Part shown: positions 43,282 through 50,823 of the stretch, in pieces
Layout: each line of letters opens with the position of its first letter
How positions within the stretch are numbered: position 1 is the first letter of the stretch
DNA from: Prochlorothrix hollandica PCC 9006 = CALU 1027
Lineage (GTDB): Bacteria; Cyanobacteriota; Cyanobacteriia; Prochlorotrichales; Prochlorotrichaceae
Direction of reading: 5' to 3'
Assembly (NCBI RefSeq): GCF_000332315.1
Contig: NZ_KB235937.1
Location: forward strand, 171,735 to 235,734
DNA: 64,000 nt
Translations under genes and position numbers: made by a program
Notes under the pieces: model-generated
Database searches by the model: none
Told to the model about the DNA's origin: nothing
What the model saw: the letters and a program-made list of their open reading frames with translations, nothing else

Positions 43282-43295
43282 CCCAGTCTAGTCCT

Positions 43296-43538
43296 ATGTT
43301 CCAAGACTCCCATTCCCTCAACCCCCCGATCGGCCCCAGCAACCCCGCCCAGCCCGATCGATCCCAACCCCAACCCCTGCAAATCCTCCTCATCGGCACC
43401 CGCCCCCAAATCCACCACACCATCCACCTCCTCCACACCCACAACATCCTCCCCGCCCCCCTCTGGTCCAAACCCATCCCCCACCCCCACGGCCACCCCG
43501 GCCAATGGCTCGCCACCGCCCGCAAACCCACCCCCTAA
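43296..43538 (+). CDS. Small His/Pro-rich hypothetical protein
   Basis: The 80-residue frame from ATG 43296 has a core PLQILLIGTRPQIHHTIHLL, then WSKPIPHPHGHPGQWLA. The LLIGTR...I...IH.LH pattern resembles a small cyanobacterial protein family that I recall but cannot name. The frame lies just before the Rpn cluster on the same strand. The heavy C-bias of this stretch could produce a spurious frame, so confidence is moderate. Confidence 0.45.
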   Translation: MFQDSHSLNPPIGPSNPAQPDRSQPQPLQILLIGTRPQIHHTIHLLHTHNILPAPLWSKPIPHPHGHPGQWLATARKPTP

Positions 43539-43581
43539 CCCCCCTTGCATAATAAAAAGTACCCCTTCCCCCAGTTGCACC

Positions 43582-44487
43582 ATGAACGGCATCCCCGATC
43601 GCTACCTCAACCCCCTCACCGACTTCGGCTTCAAAAAACTGTTCGGCACCGAACCCAACAAAGCCCTACTCATCGACCTTCTCAACAGCCTGCTGCCGCC
43701 CCACCACCAAATCCAAGACCTCACCTACTCCCCCACCGAACACCTGGGCACCACCGAGATCAACCGCAAAGCCATTTTTGATCTCTATTGCCACAGCCCC
43801 CAAGGGGAGCGCTTTATCGTCGAACTCCAGAAAGCCAAACAAAACTTCTTCAAAGACCGCAGCGTCTACTATGCCAGCTTCCCCGTCCAAGAACAGGGCC
43901 AAAAAGGGGCGTGGAACTTTAAGCTAGACCCCGTTTACACCGTGGGCATCCTGGATTTTGTCTTCGAGGAAGATCGGGAGGATCCCGATGCGATCCAAGT
44001 GGTCAAACTCAAAAATCAACACTGCAAAACCTTCTACGAAAAACTGACCTTTATCTACATCGAACTGCCCAAGTTCACGAAAACCCTGGAGCAACTGGAC
44101 ACCCACACCGATAAATGGCTGTTCCTCCTCAAATCCCTGTCCCATTTGCTGGATCAACCCCAGAACCTCCAGGAAGCAGTCTTTAGCGAACTCTTCACCG
44201 CCGCCGAAGTGGCCCAATTCGATCCCCTGGAGCAGGTAGCCTACCGGGAAAGCCTTAAACACTACTGGGATCTCAACAATGTCGTCGATACGGCGCGGGA
44301 AGAAGGCTGGGAAGAAGGCCGCGCCAAGGGCTGGGAAGAAGGCCGCGTCAAAGGCCGGGAAGAAGGTCGGGAAGAAGGCCGGGAAGCAGGCCGTACCGAA
44401 ACCATCACTGCCCTGATCCGTGGGATGGAAGCCGCCGGGTTTTCCCCGGCTGACATCGATCGGGCGATCGCCAACCTAGACCCATAA
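43582..44487 (+). CDS. Rpn-family PD-(D/E)XK nuclease, tandem copy 1
   Basis: Recombination-promoting nuclease/putative transposase family (RpnA-E relatives). The 301 residues start NGIPDRYLNPLTDFGFKKLFG. The nuclease core is KAIFDLYCHSPQGERFIVEL then QKAKQNFFKDRSVYYAS. A helical domain follows, and after residue about 235 a Glu/Gly/Arg repeat tail (EEGWEEGRAKGWEEGRVKGR). It ends in a conserved GFSPADIDRAIANLDP helix. E. coli relatives are DNases implicated in recombination and phage defence. Copies 2 and 3 follow at 44-bp spacing. Confidence 0.9.
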   Translation: MNGIPDRYLNPLTDFGFKKLFGTEPNKALLIDLLNSLLPPHHQIQDLTYSPTEHLGTTEINRKAIFDLYCHSPQGERFIVELQKAKQNFFKDRSVYYASFPVQEQGQKGAWNFKLDPVYTVGILDFVFEEDREDPDAIQVVKLKNQHCKTFYEKLTFIYIELPKFTKTLEQLDTHTDKWLFLLKSLSHLLDQPQNLQEAVFSELFTAAEVAQFDPLEQVAYRESLKHYWDLNNVVDTAREEGWEEGRAKGWEEGRVKGREEGREEGREAGRTETITALIRGMEAAGFSPADIDRAIANLDP

Positions 44488-44531
44488 CCTGAAATCCCAG
44501 CATTACAGCAATCCTCACCCCCTCCCTCACC

Positions 44532-45425
44532 ATGAACGGCATCCCCGATCGCTACCTCAACCCCCTCACCGACTTCGGCTTCAAAAAACTGTTCGGCACC
44601 GAACCCAACAAAGCCCTACTCATCGACCTTCTCAATAGCCTGCTGCCGCCCCACCACCAAATCCAAGACCTCACCTACTCCCCCACCGAACACCTGGGCA
44701 CCACCGAGATCAACCGCAAAGCTATTTTTGATCTCTACTGCCACAGCCCCCAAGGGGAGCGCTTTATCGTCGAACTCCAGAAAGCCAAACAAAACTTCTT
44801 CAAAGACCGCAGCGTCTACTACGCCAGCTTCCCCGTCCAAGAACAGGGCCAAAAAGGGGCGTGGAACTTTAAGCTAGACCCCGTTTACACCGTGGGCATC
44901 CTGGATTTTGTCTTCGAGGAAGATCGGGAGGATCCCGATGCGATCCAAGTGGTCAAACTCAAAAATCAACACTGCAAAACCTTCTACGAAAAACTGACCT
45001 TCATCTACATCGAACTACCTAAATTCACGAAAACCCTAGAGCAACTGGACACCCACACCGATAAATGGCTGTTCCTCCTCAAATCCCTGTCCCATTTGCT
45101 GGATCAACCCCAAAACCTCCAGGAATCAGTCTTTAGCGAACTCTTCACCGCCGCCGAAGTGGCTCAGTTTGACCCCCTGGAGCAGGTAGCCTACCGGGAA
45201 AGCCTTAAACACTACTGGGACCTCAATAATGTCGTCGATACGGCGCGGGAAGAAGGCTGGGAAGAAGGCTGGGAAGAAGGCCGCGTCAAAGGCTGGGAAG
45301 ACGGGTTAGCAGAAGGTGAGGCACGGGGACGATCGGCCACGATCGCCCAGATCCGGCAATCCCTGGAAGCCGCCGGATTTTCCCCGGCTGACATCGATCG
45401 GGCGATCGCCAACCTAGACCCATAA
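44532..45425 (+). CDS. Rpn-family PD-(D/E)XK nuclease, tandem copy 2
   Basis: 297 residues, almost identical to copy 1 over the first 235 residues. It diverges in the tail (EEGWEEGWEEGRVKGWEDGL, then AEGEARGRSATIAQIRQSLE). It shares the terminal GFSPADIDRAIANLDP. The start context and 44-bp spacer are conserved with its neighbours, indicating recent tandem duplication or gene conversion. Confidence 0.9.
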   Translation: MNGIPDRYLNPLTDFGFKKLFGTEPNKALLIDLLNSLLPPHHQIQDLTYSPTEHLGTTEINRKAIFDLYCHSPQGERFIVELQKAKQNFFKDRSVYYASFPVQEQGQKGAWNFKLDPVYTVGILDFVFEEDREDPDAIQVVKLKNQHCKTFYEKLTFIYIELPKFTKTLEQLDTHTDKWLFLLKSLSHLLDQPQNLQESVFSELFTAAEVAQFDPLEQVAYRESLKHYWDLNNVVDTAREEGWEEGWEEGRVKGWEDGLAEGEARGRSATIAQIRQSLEAAGFSPADIDRAIANLDP

Positions 45426-45469
45426 CCTGACATCCCAGCATCACAGCAATCCTCACCCCCTCTATCACC

Positions 45470-46342
45470 ATGAACGGCATCCCCGATCGCTACCTCAACC
45501 CCCTCACCGACTTCGGCTTCAAAAAACTGTTCGGCACCGAACCCAACAAAGCCCTATTGATCGACTTTCTCAACAGCCTGCTGCCGCCCCAGCACCAAAT
45601 CCAAGACCTGACCTACTCCCCCACCGAACACCTGGGTACCACCGAGATCAACCGCAAAGCCATTTTTGACCTCTACTGCCACAGCCCCCAAGGGGAACGC
45701 TTTATCGTCGAACTCCAGAAAGCCCAACAAAACTTCTTCAAAGACCGCAGCGTCTACTATGCCAGCTTCCCCGTGCAAGAACAGGGCCAAAAAGGGGAAT
45801 GGAACTTTAAGCTAGATCCCGTTTACACCGTCGGCATCCTGGATTTTGTCTTCAAGGAAGATCGGGATGATCCCGATGCCATCCAAGTGGTCAAACTCAA
45901 AAATCAACACTGTAAAACCTTCTACGAAAAACTCACCTTCATCTACATCGAACTACCCAAGTTCACCAAAACCCTAGAGCAACTGGACACCCACACCGAT
46001 AAATGGCTGTTCCTCCTCAAATCCCTCTCCCATCTGCTGGATCAACCCCAGAACCTCCAGGAAGAAGTCTTTAGCCAACTCTTCACCGCCGCCGAAGTGG
46101 CCCAATTCGACACCCTGGAACAGGTGGCCTACCGGGAAAGCCTCAAACACTACTGGGACCTCAATAATGTCGTCGATACGGCCCGGGAAGAAGGCCGCGT
46201 TAAAGGCCGGGAAGAAGGCCGAGCAAAAGGCCGAGCAGAAGGCCGCGCCGAAACCATCGCTGCCCAGATCCGCCAATCCCTGGAAGCCGCCGGATTTTCC
46301 CAGGCTGACATCGATCGGGCGATCGCCAACCTAGACCCATAG
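45470..46342 (+). CDS. Rpn-family PD-(D/E)XK nuclease, tandem copy 3
   Basis: 290 residues. The nuclease core is again nearly identical, with a few changes (LIDFLNSLLPPQHQ, KAQQNFFKD, FKEDRDDPD). The tail is shorter (EEGRVKGREEGRAKGRAEGR) and ends GFSQADIDRAIANLDP. The tail repeats are coded by 12-bp units (GAAGGCCGCGTT type), which explains length variation by slippage. Confidence 0.9.
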   Translation: MNGIPDRYLNPLTDFGFKKLFGTEPNKALLIDFLNSLLPPQHQIQDLTYSPTEHLGTTEINRKAIFDLYCHSPQGERFIVELQKAQQNFFKDRSVYYASFPVQEQGQKGEWNFKLDPVYTVGILDFVFKEDRDDPDAIQVVKLKNQHCKTFYEKLTFIYIELPKFTKTLEQLDTHTDKWLFLLKSLSHLLDQPQNLQEEVFSQLFTAAEVAQFDTLEQVAYRESLKHYWDLNNVVDTAREEGRVKGREEGRAKGRAEGRAETIAAQIRQSLEAAGFSQADIDRAIANLDP

Positions 46343-46347
46343 CCTTT

Positions 46348-46378
46348 TAATGCGGGACAAGATTAACGGGAGAGCGGG
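46348..46378. repeat. Family-2 repeat, partial
   Basis: GCGGGACAAGATTAACGGGA then GAGCGGGGG, a half copy between the Rpn cluster and the DUF1361 gene. Confidence 0.6.
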
Positions 46379-46381
46379 GGC

Positions 46382-47044
46382 TTAAATGATGCCATGGAGG
46401 CGATCGCGGCCCCCCTGGGAGCGAAACTCCCGCCAATAGAGCCATAGCCCTAGGGTCAGCGCCTTGGCCAACGAATAGGTCACCAGCAACACCCCAAAGG
46501 TGATCACCACGATCGCCAGGGGTCGCTTATCCAACAGATGGCTAAACACTCCCTCCACCAGTGCATCGGGGCGGGTGAGGATATCCCAGCTATTGAAGCG
46601 GGGGAAGCGGCCCAAATAGATCCCCATCGCCGTTAGGCCGTGGATCATGACTTCGCTCGGCAGCACCCAAACCGCCAGCCCCTGTCGCCGCAAATAATGG
46701 CCCAAGTTCAGCAATGACAGCACATAAGCCTGCACCCCAAAGCCCATAAAGAGCAGGTATTGGGGTACCAAAATCAAGGTAATAATCCAAATCGAATGGA
46801 CGCGGCGGATATCATGGACCAGATGGATTAAATCCGTCAGGATATAGGGGGCATTGGGCAAAAAGGCCAACCACGTCACCGCCCCCAGCCACCACAGGGG
46901 CGATCGTCGCCCACGGCCTCGGAACAACCAGAAACTGAGCACCAGGGGAATAAAGGCCAGGAAACTGTTCCAAACCATAAAGTCCTGGAGATTGTCATAC
47001 GCAAAGCCCAGGCCATAGGCCAACCAATGTACAAGCTTATTCAT
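46382..47044 (-). CDS. DUF1361 family membrane protein
   Basis: The 220-residue integral membrane protein from ATG 47044 (MNKLVHWLAYGLG) has about six TM helices. It has the family features FLAFIPLVLSFWLFRG, WLAFLPNAPYILTDLIHL and GRFPRFNSWDIL. The function of DUF1361 is unknown. A longer in-frame extension to 47155 lacks family similarity. Confidence 0.85.
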   Translation of the reverse strand: MNKLVHWLAYGLGFAYDNLQDFMVWNSFLAFIPLVLSFWLFRGRGRRSPLWWLGAVTWLAFLPNAPYILTDLIHLVHDIRRVHSIWIITLILVPQYLLFMGFGVQAYVLSLLNLGHYLRRQGLAVWVLPSEVMIHGLTAMGIYLGRFPRFNSWDILTRPDALVEGVFSHLLDKRPLAIVVITFGVLLVTYSLAKALTLGLWLYWREFRSQGGRDRLHGII

Positions 47045-47373
47045 AGGGACAGAACCTTGAGGGCGATCGGCGACATAGGGGCAGATTGAGCCGCGATCGC
47101 AGGACAACGGAACTGCCGTCATGCCGGGGGAAAGGTTGCGAACGTTCAGGACCAACTACTGGGATACCGAACGTTCTTTATTGCAAGTCTGATCCCCATC
47201 TTGCCCCAAAATCCTGGCGATCGCAACCGCCCTGTAGCTGTCCCATCTCAGTTTGCAACGGACCCTCACCCCTGCCCCTCTCCCAAGGGGGTAGCGGGGA
47301 ATCAGACTATTGTTGATGATTTGGGCTATAGTCCTTTCCTGGTGTCGCCGCTGTTGCCCTGAGGGCAGCGGTG
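47045..47373. other. Spacer between the DUF1361 gene and dnaK
   Basis: No gene seen. It contains a fragment of the CCCTCACCC palindromic repeat family near 47268-47300. Confidence 0.5.
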
Positions 47374-49038
47374 CTAGCTCGCTGCGGGGTCTGGGGCATC
47401 CACCGTCAGCGCCTCAGTGTCCGGGTCAAGATCTGCTGAATCCTCCTCATCTTCCCCTAATTCCGCCTCTAATTCTGCCTCCATTCCCTCTAGCTCTGCC
47501 GCCAACAGCGCCTCCTGGTTGTTAAACAGCAGATCCAAGTTGGATTGCGCCTGCTTAATGTCATGGCTAGACAAGCGACTGGTATCCAAGCCGCTGACTT
47601 CAATGCTGTTCTGTTGGCCCTGGCTTTTCTCGATGGCGGTGACGGTCAAAATGCCATTGAGGTCAAAGTCAAAGGTCACCTCCAAGGTCACCTCTCCTGC
47701 CGGGAGCAGAGGCAAGTCCACAAGACGGAAGTTGCCCAGGGGAACATTCTCATTGGCAATGGCGTTTTCTCCTTGGAAAACCTCAATTTCCACGTTTTTC
47801 TGGTTGTCCCGAACCGTAGCAAAAACATCTGACTGGGATACGGGAATGGGGGTGTTGCGGGGAATAATCACACTGAAGCGGTTGGGTACTAAGCCGAAAG
47901 GGGTTTCTACCACCGTCGCCAGCCCCAAGGAATGGGGGGTAATGTCCACCAAAATGGCGGATACTTCTTCCCCCGACAAGACCCCCGCCTGGATCGCGGC
48001 CCCCAGAGCCACACAGAGATCAGGCTGGACGCTGCTGCTGGCTTCCTGGCCCAGGTGCTCTGTCACCAAGCGCCGCACCAGGGGAATGCGGGTGGAGCCA
48101 CCCACCAAAATCACCCGATCCAGTTCTTCCGCTTTCATCTCGGCATCCTTGAGGGCACGATCGATGGCCTCCAGGGTTTCCTCTAACAGGGGTTCGATCA
48201 GGGTCTCAAAGGTGTCCCGCGTAATCTCTACTTCCAGGTGTAGGGGTTTGGCCCCTTGGCTTCCCAGGAATCCTTCCCGCACCGTCACATAGCTATGGGA
48301 ACTGAGGTTGATTTTGGCCTGTTCAGCGGCCCGCAGCAGTCGCGCCTCCACGGTGGGATCCGGGGGGACTGGGGTGCCGTTGCTGTCCTGGAAGCATTGG
48401 TTGAGGTGCAGTTGGAGGCGGCGATCGAAGTCGTCTCCCCCCAAGCGGTTGTTGCCGTGGCTGGCGATAACCTCCGTCACATCCCCCGTAATATCGACGA
48501 TCGAGACATCAAAGGTGCCGCCCCCCAGGTCATAGACCAGAACCCGCTCCGTTACGTCTTCATCGGGGCTTTCGTAGGTGAGGGCGGCGGCGGTGGGTTC
48601 GTTGATGATTTGCAACACCTCCAAACCGGCGATTTCCCCCGCTTCCTTGGTGGCCTGTCGCTGGGCATCGGTGAAGTAGGCGGGCACGGTAATGACCGCC
48701 TGGGTCACGGGTTCCTCCAGCAGGGCTTCTGCCCGTTCCTTCAGGTTGCGGAGGATAATGGCGGAAATTTCCTGGGGGCGGTAGGTTTGATCCCCCAGGG
48801 TGGTGAGGTGGTTGGTGCCCATTTGGCGCTTGATGGAGCGCACGGTGCGATCGGGGGCGGCGGCGTATTGGTTCCAGGCATCTGTCCCCACCAGTAGCTT
48901 GCCGTTGGCATCCAAGCCGACACAGGAGGGCAGCAGTTCGTTACCATCCTCATCGGTGATAACCCAGGGTTCTCCCCCGTCCAATGCGGCCACTACGGAG
49001 TTGGTGGTGCCTAAGTCGATGCCAATTGCTTGTGCCAT
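47374..49038 (-). CDS. dnaK: Hsp70 family chaperone, short DnaK paralog
   Basis: From ATG 49038 the product is 554 residues ([20 protein letters not shown]). The nucleotide-binding domain is complete ([35 protein letters not shown]), as is the beta substrate-binding domain ([19 protein letters not shown]). The alpha lid is short and acidic ([19 protein letters not shown]), about 80 residues shorter than canonical DnaK. Cyanobacteria carry several DnaK paralogs. A grpE-like gene lies 149 bp upstream on the same strand, so the two may form a dedicated pair. Confidence 0.92.
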   Translation of the reverse strand: MAQAIGIDLGTTNSVVAALDGGEPWVITDEDGNELLPSCVGLDANGKLLVGTDAWNQYAAAPDRTVRSIKRQMGTNHLTTLGDQTYRPQEISAIILRNLKERAEALLEEPVTQAVITVPAYFTDAQRQATKEAGEIAGLEVLQIINEPTAAALTYESPDEDVTERVLVYDLGGGTFDVSIVDITGDVTEVIASHGNNRLGGDDFDRRLQLHLNQCFQDSNGTPVPPDPTVEARLLRAAEQAKINLSSHSYVTVREGFLGSQGAKPLHLEVEITRDTFETLIEPLLEETLEAIDRALKDAEMKAEELDRVILVGGSTRIPLVRRLVTEHLGQEASSSVQPDLCVALGAAIQAGVLSGEEVSAILVDITPHSLGLATVVETPFGLVPNRFSVIIPRNTPIPVSQSDVFATVRDNQKNVEIEVFQGENAIANENVPLGNFRLVDLPLLPAGEVTLEVTFDFDLNGILTVTAIEKSQGQQNSIEVSGLDTSRLSSHDIKQAQSNLDLLFNNQEALLAAELEGMEAELEAELGEDEEDSADLDPDTEALTVDAPDPAAS

Positions 49039-49187
49039 AGATAGTCCTAGGGGGGAGTTAGGGTGGTCAGGGTCAAGGGTAGGCCAAGGGTTCCAGCCTA
49101 GCAAGAACTCTCAGCCAATCTTAGCCAAGAGGGGGGTGGCGATCGTGGCCAGTGTGGTCAGTATTGCAAGGTGGAGGCATCACCCGA

Positions 49188-49814
49188 TTATGGGTTCGAT
49201 GGATCCTCGAATAGTGACTCTGATGGGTTTTCTGCGGTTTGCTCCACGGTTTCCTCCACAGTTTCCTCCCGTGGGGCCACCGCCACCCGTACCTGGGCTT
49301 CCCGGAGGATGCGATCGCGCCAACAGTAGCCCCGCACCACTTCCTGGATAACGGTGTTGGGGGGCACATCCGATCGTACCTCCCGCCCCAAGGCCAGCAT
49401 TTGGCTGGGATCAAAGGGTTGATGCAATACCGTCAGGGGCGTAACCTCTTGCCGTTGTAAGGCAGCCAGCAGCGATCGCTGGATCACCCCAGTTCCCACT
49501 TTGGCACTGGTCAACACCTCGGCCATCTGTTGCTTTAGGGCGGTTTCCCCGGGGCTGGGGTGCAGTTTGTGGGGCGATCGTCCCCGCAGTGCCGCCCACA
49601 CCCCCCGCAGCCAGTTCTTCAGAGTTAACCGCGATCGCGGCGATCGCACATCCACAGCGGTGAAGGTTTTGAGATGGGCTTCCTCTGCTTGCTGCCAATG
49701 GTTGCAGGCTTGATCTAAAGCGTCTAGAACGTCTAGAAAGTCCCGAAATAACCGTTCTTGGTCTTTTTTGATTTGAATCTTCTGGGCAGCCAGATCGCGG
49801 GCAGAGGGAGGCAT
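49188..49814 (-). CDS. grpE: GrpE-like nucleotide exchange factor
   Basis: A 208-residue protein with an N-terminal helix (KDQERLFRDFLDVLDALDQA) and the GrpE C-terminal beta domain (DVPPNTVIQEVVRGYCWRDR, then ILREAQVRVAV). The middle has an extra basic segment (RSRLTLKNWLRGVWAALRGR) not usual in GrpE, and it ends in a Glu-rich tail. It precedes the short dnaK, supporting the exchange-factor role; it is diverged from housekeeping GrpE. Confidence 0.82.
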   Translation of the reverse strand: MPPSARDLAAQKIQIKKDQERLFRDFLDVLDALDQACNHWQQAEEAHLKTFTAVDVRSPRSRLTLKNWLRGVWAALRGRSPHKLHPSPGETALKQQMAEVLTSAKVGTGVIQRSLLAALQRQEVTPLTVLHQPFDPSQMLALGREVRSDVPPNTVIQEVVRGYCWRDRILREAQVRVAVAPREETVEETVEQTAENPSESLFEDPSNP

Positions 49815-49913
49815 GGGGTCGATCGGAGGTAAAGGGTGGGGCGGGCAAGGCTGGGGTTAGGGTGAAATCGCAGGGCGATCGCCACGGCCATAACGTCTAA
49901 TAGATTGCCCCTA

Positions 49914-50050
49914 AAGCAATCCTAAATCAGTTGTCAGGATCTCGATCAAGGATCTCGATCAAGGATCTCAATCAAGGATCTCGATCGCTGAAACCCTTGG
50001 GGAAGTGTGCGCCTTCCCGGCGTACATCACACGACCCATTTCGACTGCTG
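49914..50050. mobile_element. MITE-1 copy k, expanded
   Basis: A 137-bp copy. One arm contains four tandem units of GGATCTCGATCAA (about 49937-49985), a slippage expansion of the normal GGATCTCGA segment. Its right boundary is less clear (TGCTGTC rather than TGCTGTA). Confidence 0.78.
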
Positions 50051-50337
50051 TCAGTCTTGATTGCTGTCAGTCTTGATTGACGAGTATATCAGCTTCTGTT
50101 TTGGGTTTGTTTGGCGGTGGATTGCGGGGCTGGGGCAAATCTAGCCCCTGGATGCTGGGTTTGGGGGCTTCAGTAATAACCCGACTCGTCATCAGGGATC
50201 CCCTTCTGGGATTGACCTGTTGAACAGGGCCAAGGCCAGCGACGGGCCTTCCCTGATGGTTCTGATCCCGAACTGACGTAACTTAGAGGTATACCAAATC
50301 TGTTGGGACTCAACTGGCGAAGAACCCCCGATCCAAC

Positions 50338-50616
50338 GTAACTATTCAGGGGGACAGTGAGTCGGGTTTCAGCCCCACGATCGCCGGTCAGAGCCGGATC
50401 AACGGGGTGCATTTCACCTGGGAACCATCGACTTCGGGTAGGGTTCTCGCCCCCGTGCCGACCCTCTTAGGGACCTACAACCGGGGCAACCACGGGGGGA
50501 TTGCCCCTACCCAAATCGGTGAACCTACCCCAGGGAAATGGACCCTCTCACATCGCCTAAGGTCTGTTGTCTAGAGCCTGAAACCCTCATTCTCCTGTAG
50601 ACCCCTGAATAATTAC
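50338..50616. mobile_element. MITE-2 copy 1 with 9-bp target duplication
   Basis: A 279-bp element with terminal inverted repeats GTAACTATTCAGGGGG and (opposite strand) GTAATTATTCAGGGG. It is flanked by CGATCCAAC at 50329-50337 and 50617-50625. It encodes no transposase. A 9-bp duplication fits several IS families (for example IS4-like), but the source is not visible here. Confidence 0.87.
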
Positions 50617-50641
50617 CGATCCAACGGTGTCTTAGGGGCTA

Positions 50642-50716
50642 GAGGTGTTGCCTGTTAGAGGTATTGCCTGCTAGAGGTGTTGCCTACTAGAGGTATTGCC
50701 TGCTAGAGGTATTGCT
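50642..50716. repeat. 15-16 bp tandem repeat upstream of clc
   Basis: Five units of AGAGGTATTGCCTGCT with small changes. Confidence 0.85.
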
Positions 50717-50763
50717 GATAACGCCGCTATCAAATTGGTCTCAGAGTTCAGGATTTGGAATTA

Positions 50764-50816
50764 AAGCCACTTTAGAGCCACTTTAGAGCTACTTTAGAGC
50801 CACTTTTAGAGCCACC
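50764..50816. repeat. 13-bp tandem repeat directly before the clc start
   Basis: Four units of AGCCACTTTAGAG, ending about 8 bp before the ATG at 50824. It covers the region where a ribosome-binding site would be expected; none is evident. Confidence 0.8.
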
Positions 50817-50823
50817 TTGCTCC

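Larger units (their letters stand above)
49815..50823. other. grpE-clc divergent intergenic region
   Basis: About 1 kb with no supported gene. It holds MITE-1 copy k, a complete MITE-2 with target duplication, and two tandem repeats upstream of the ClC gene. Confidence 0.65.
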
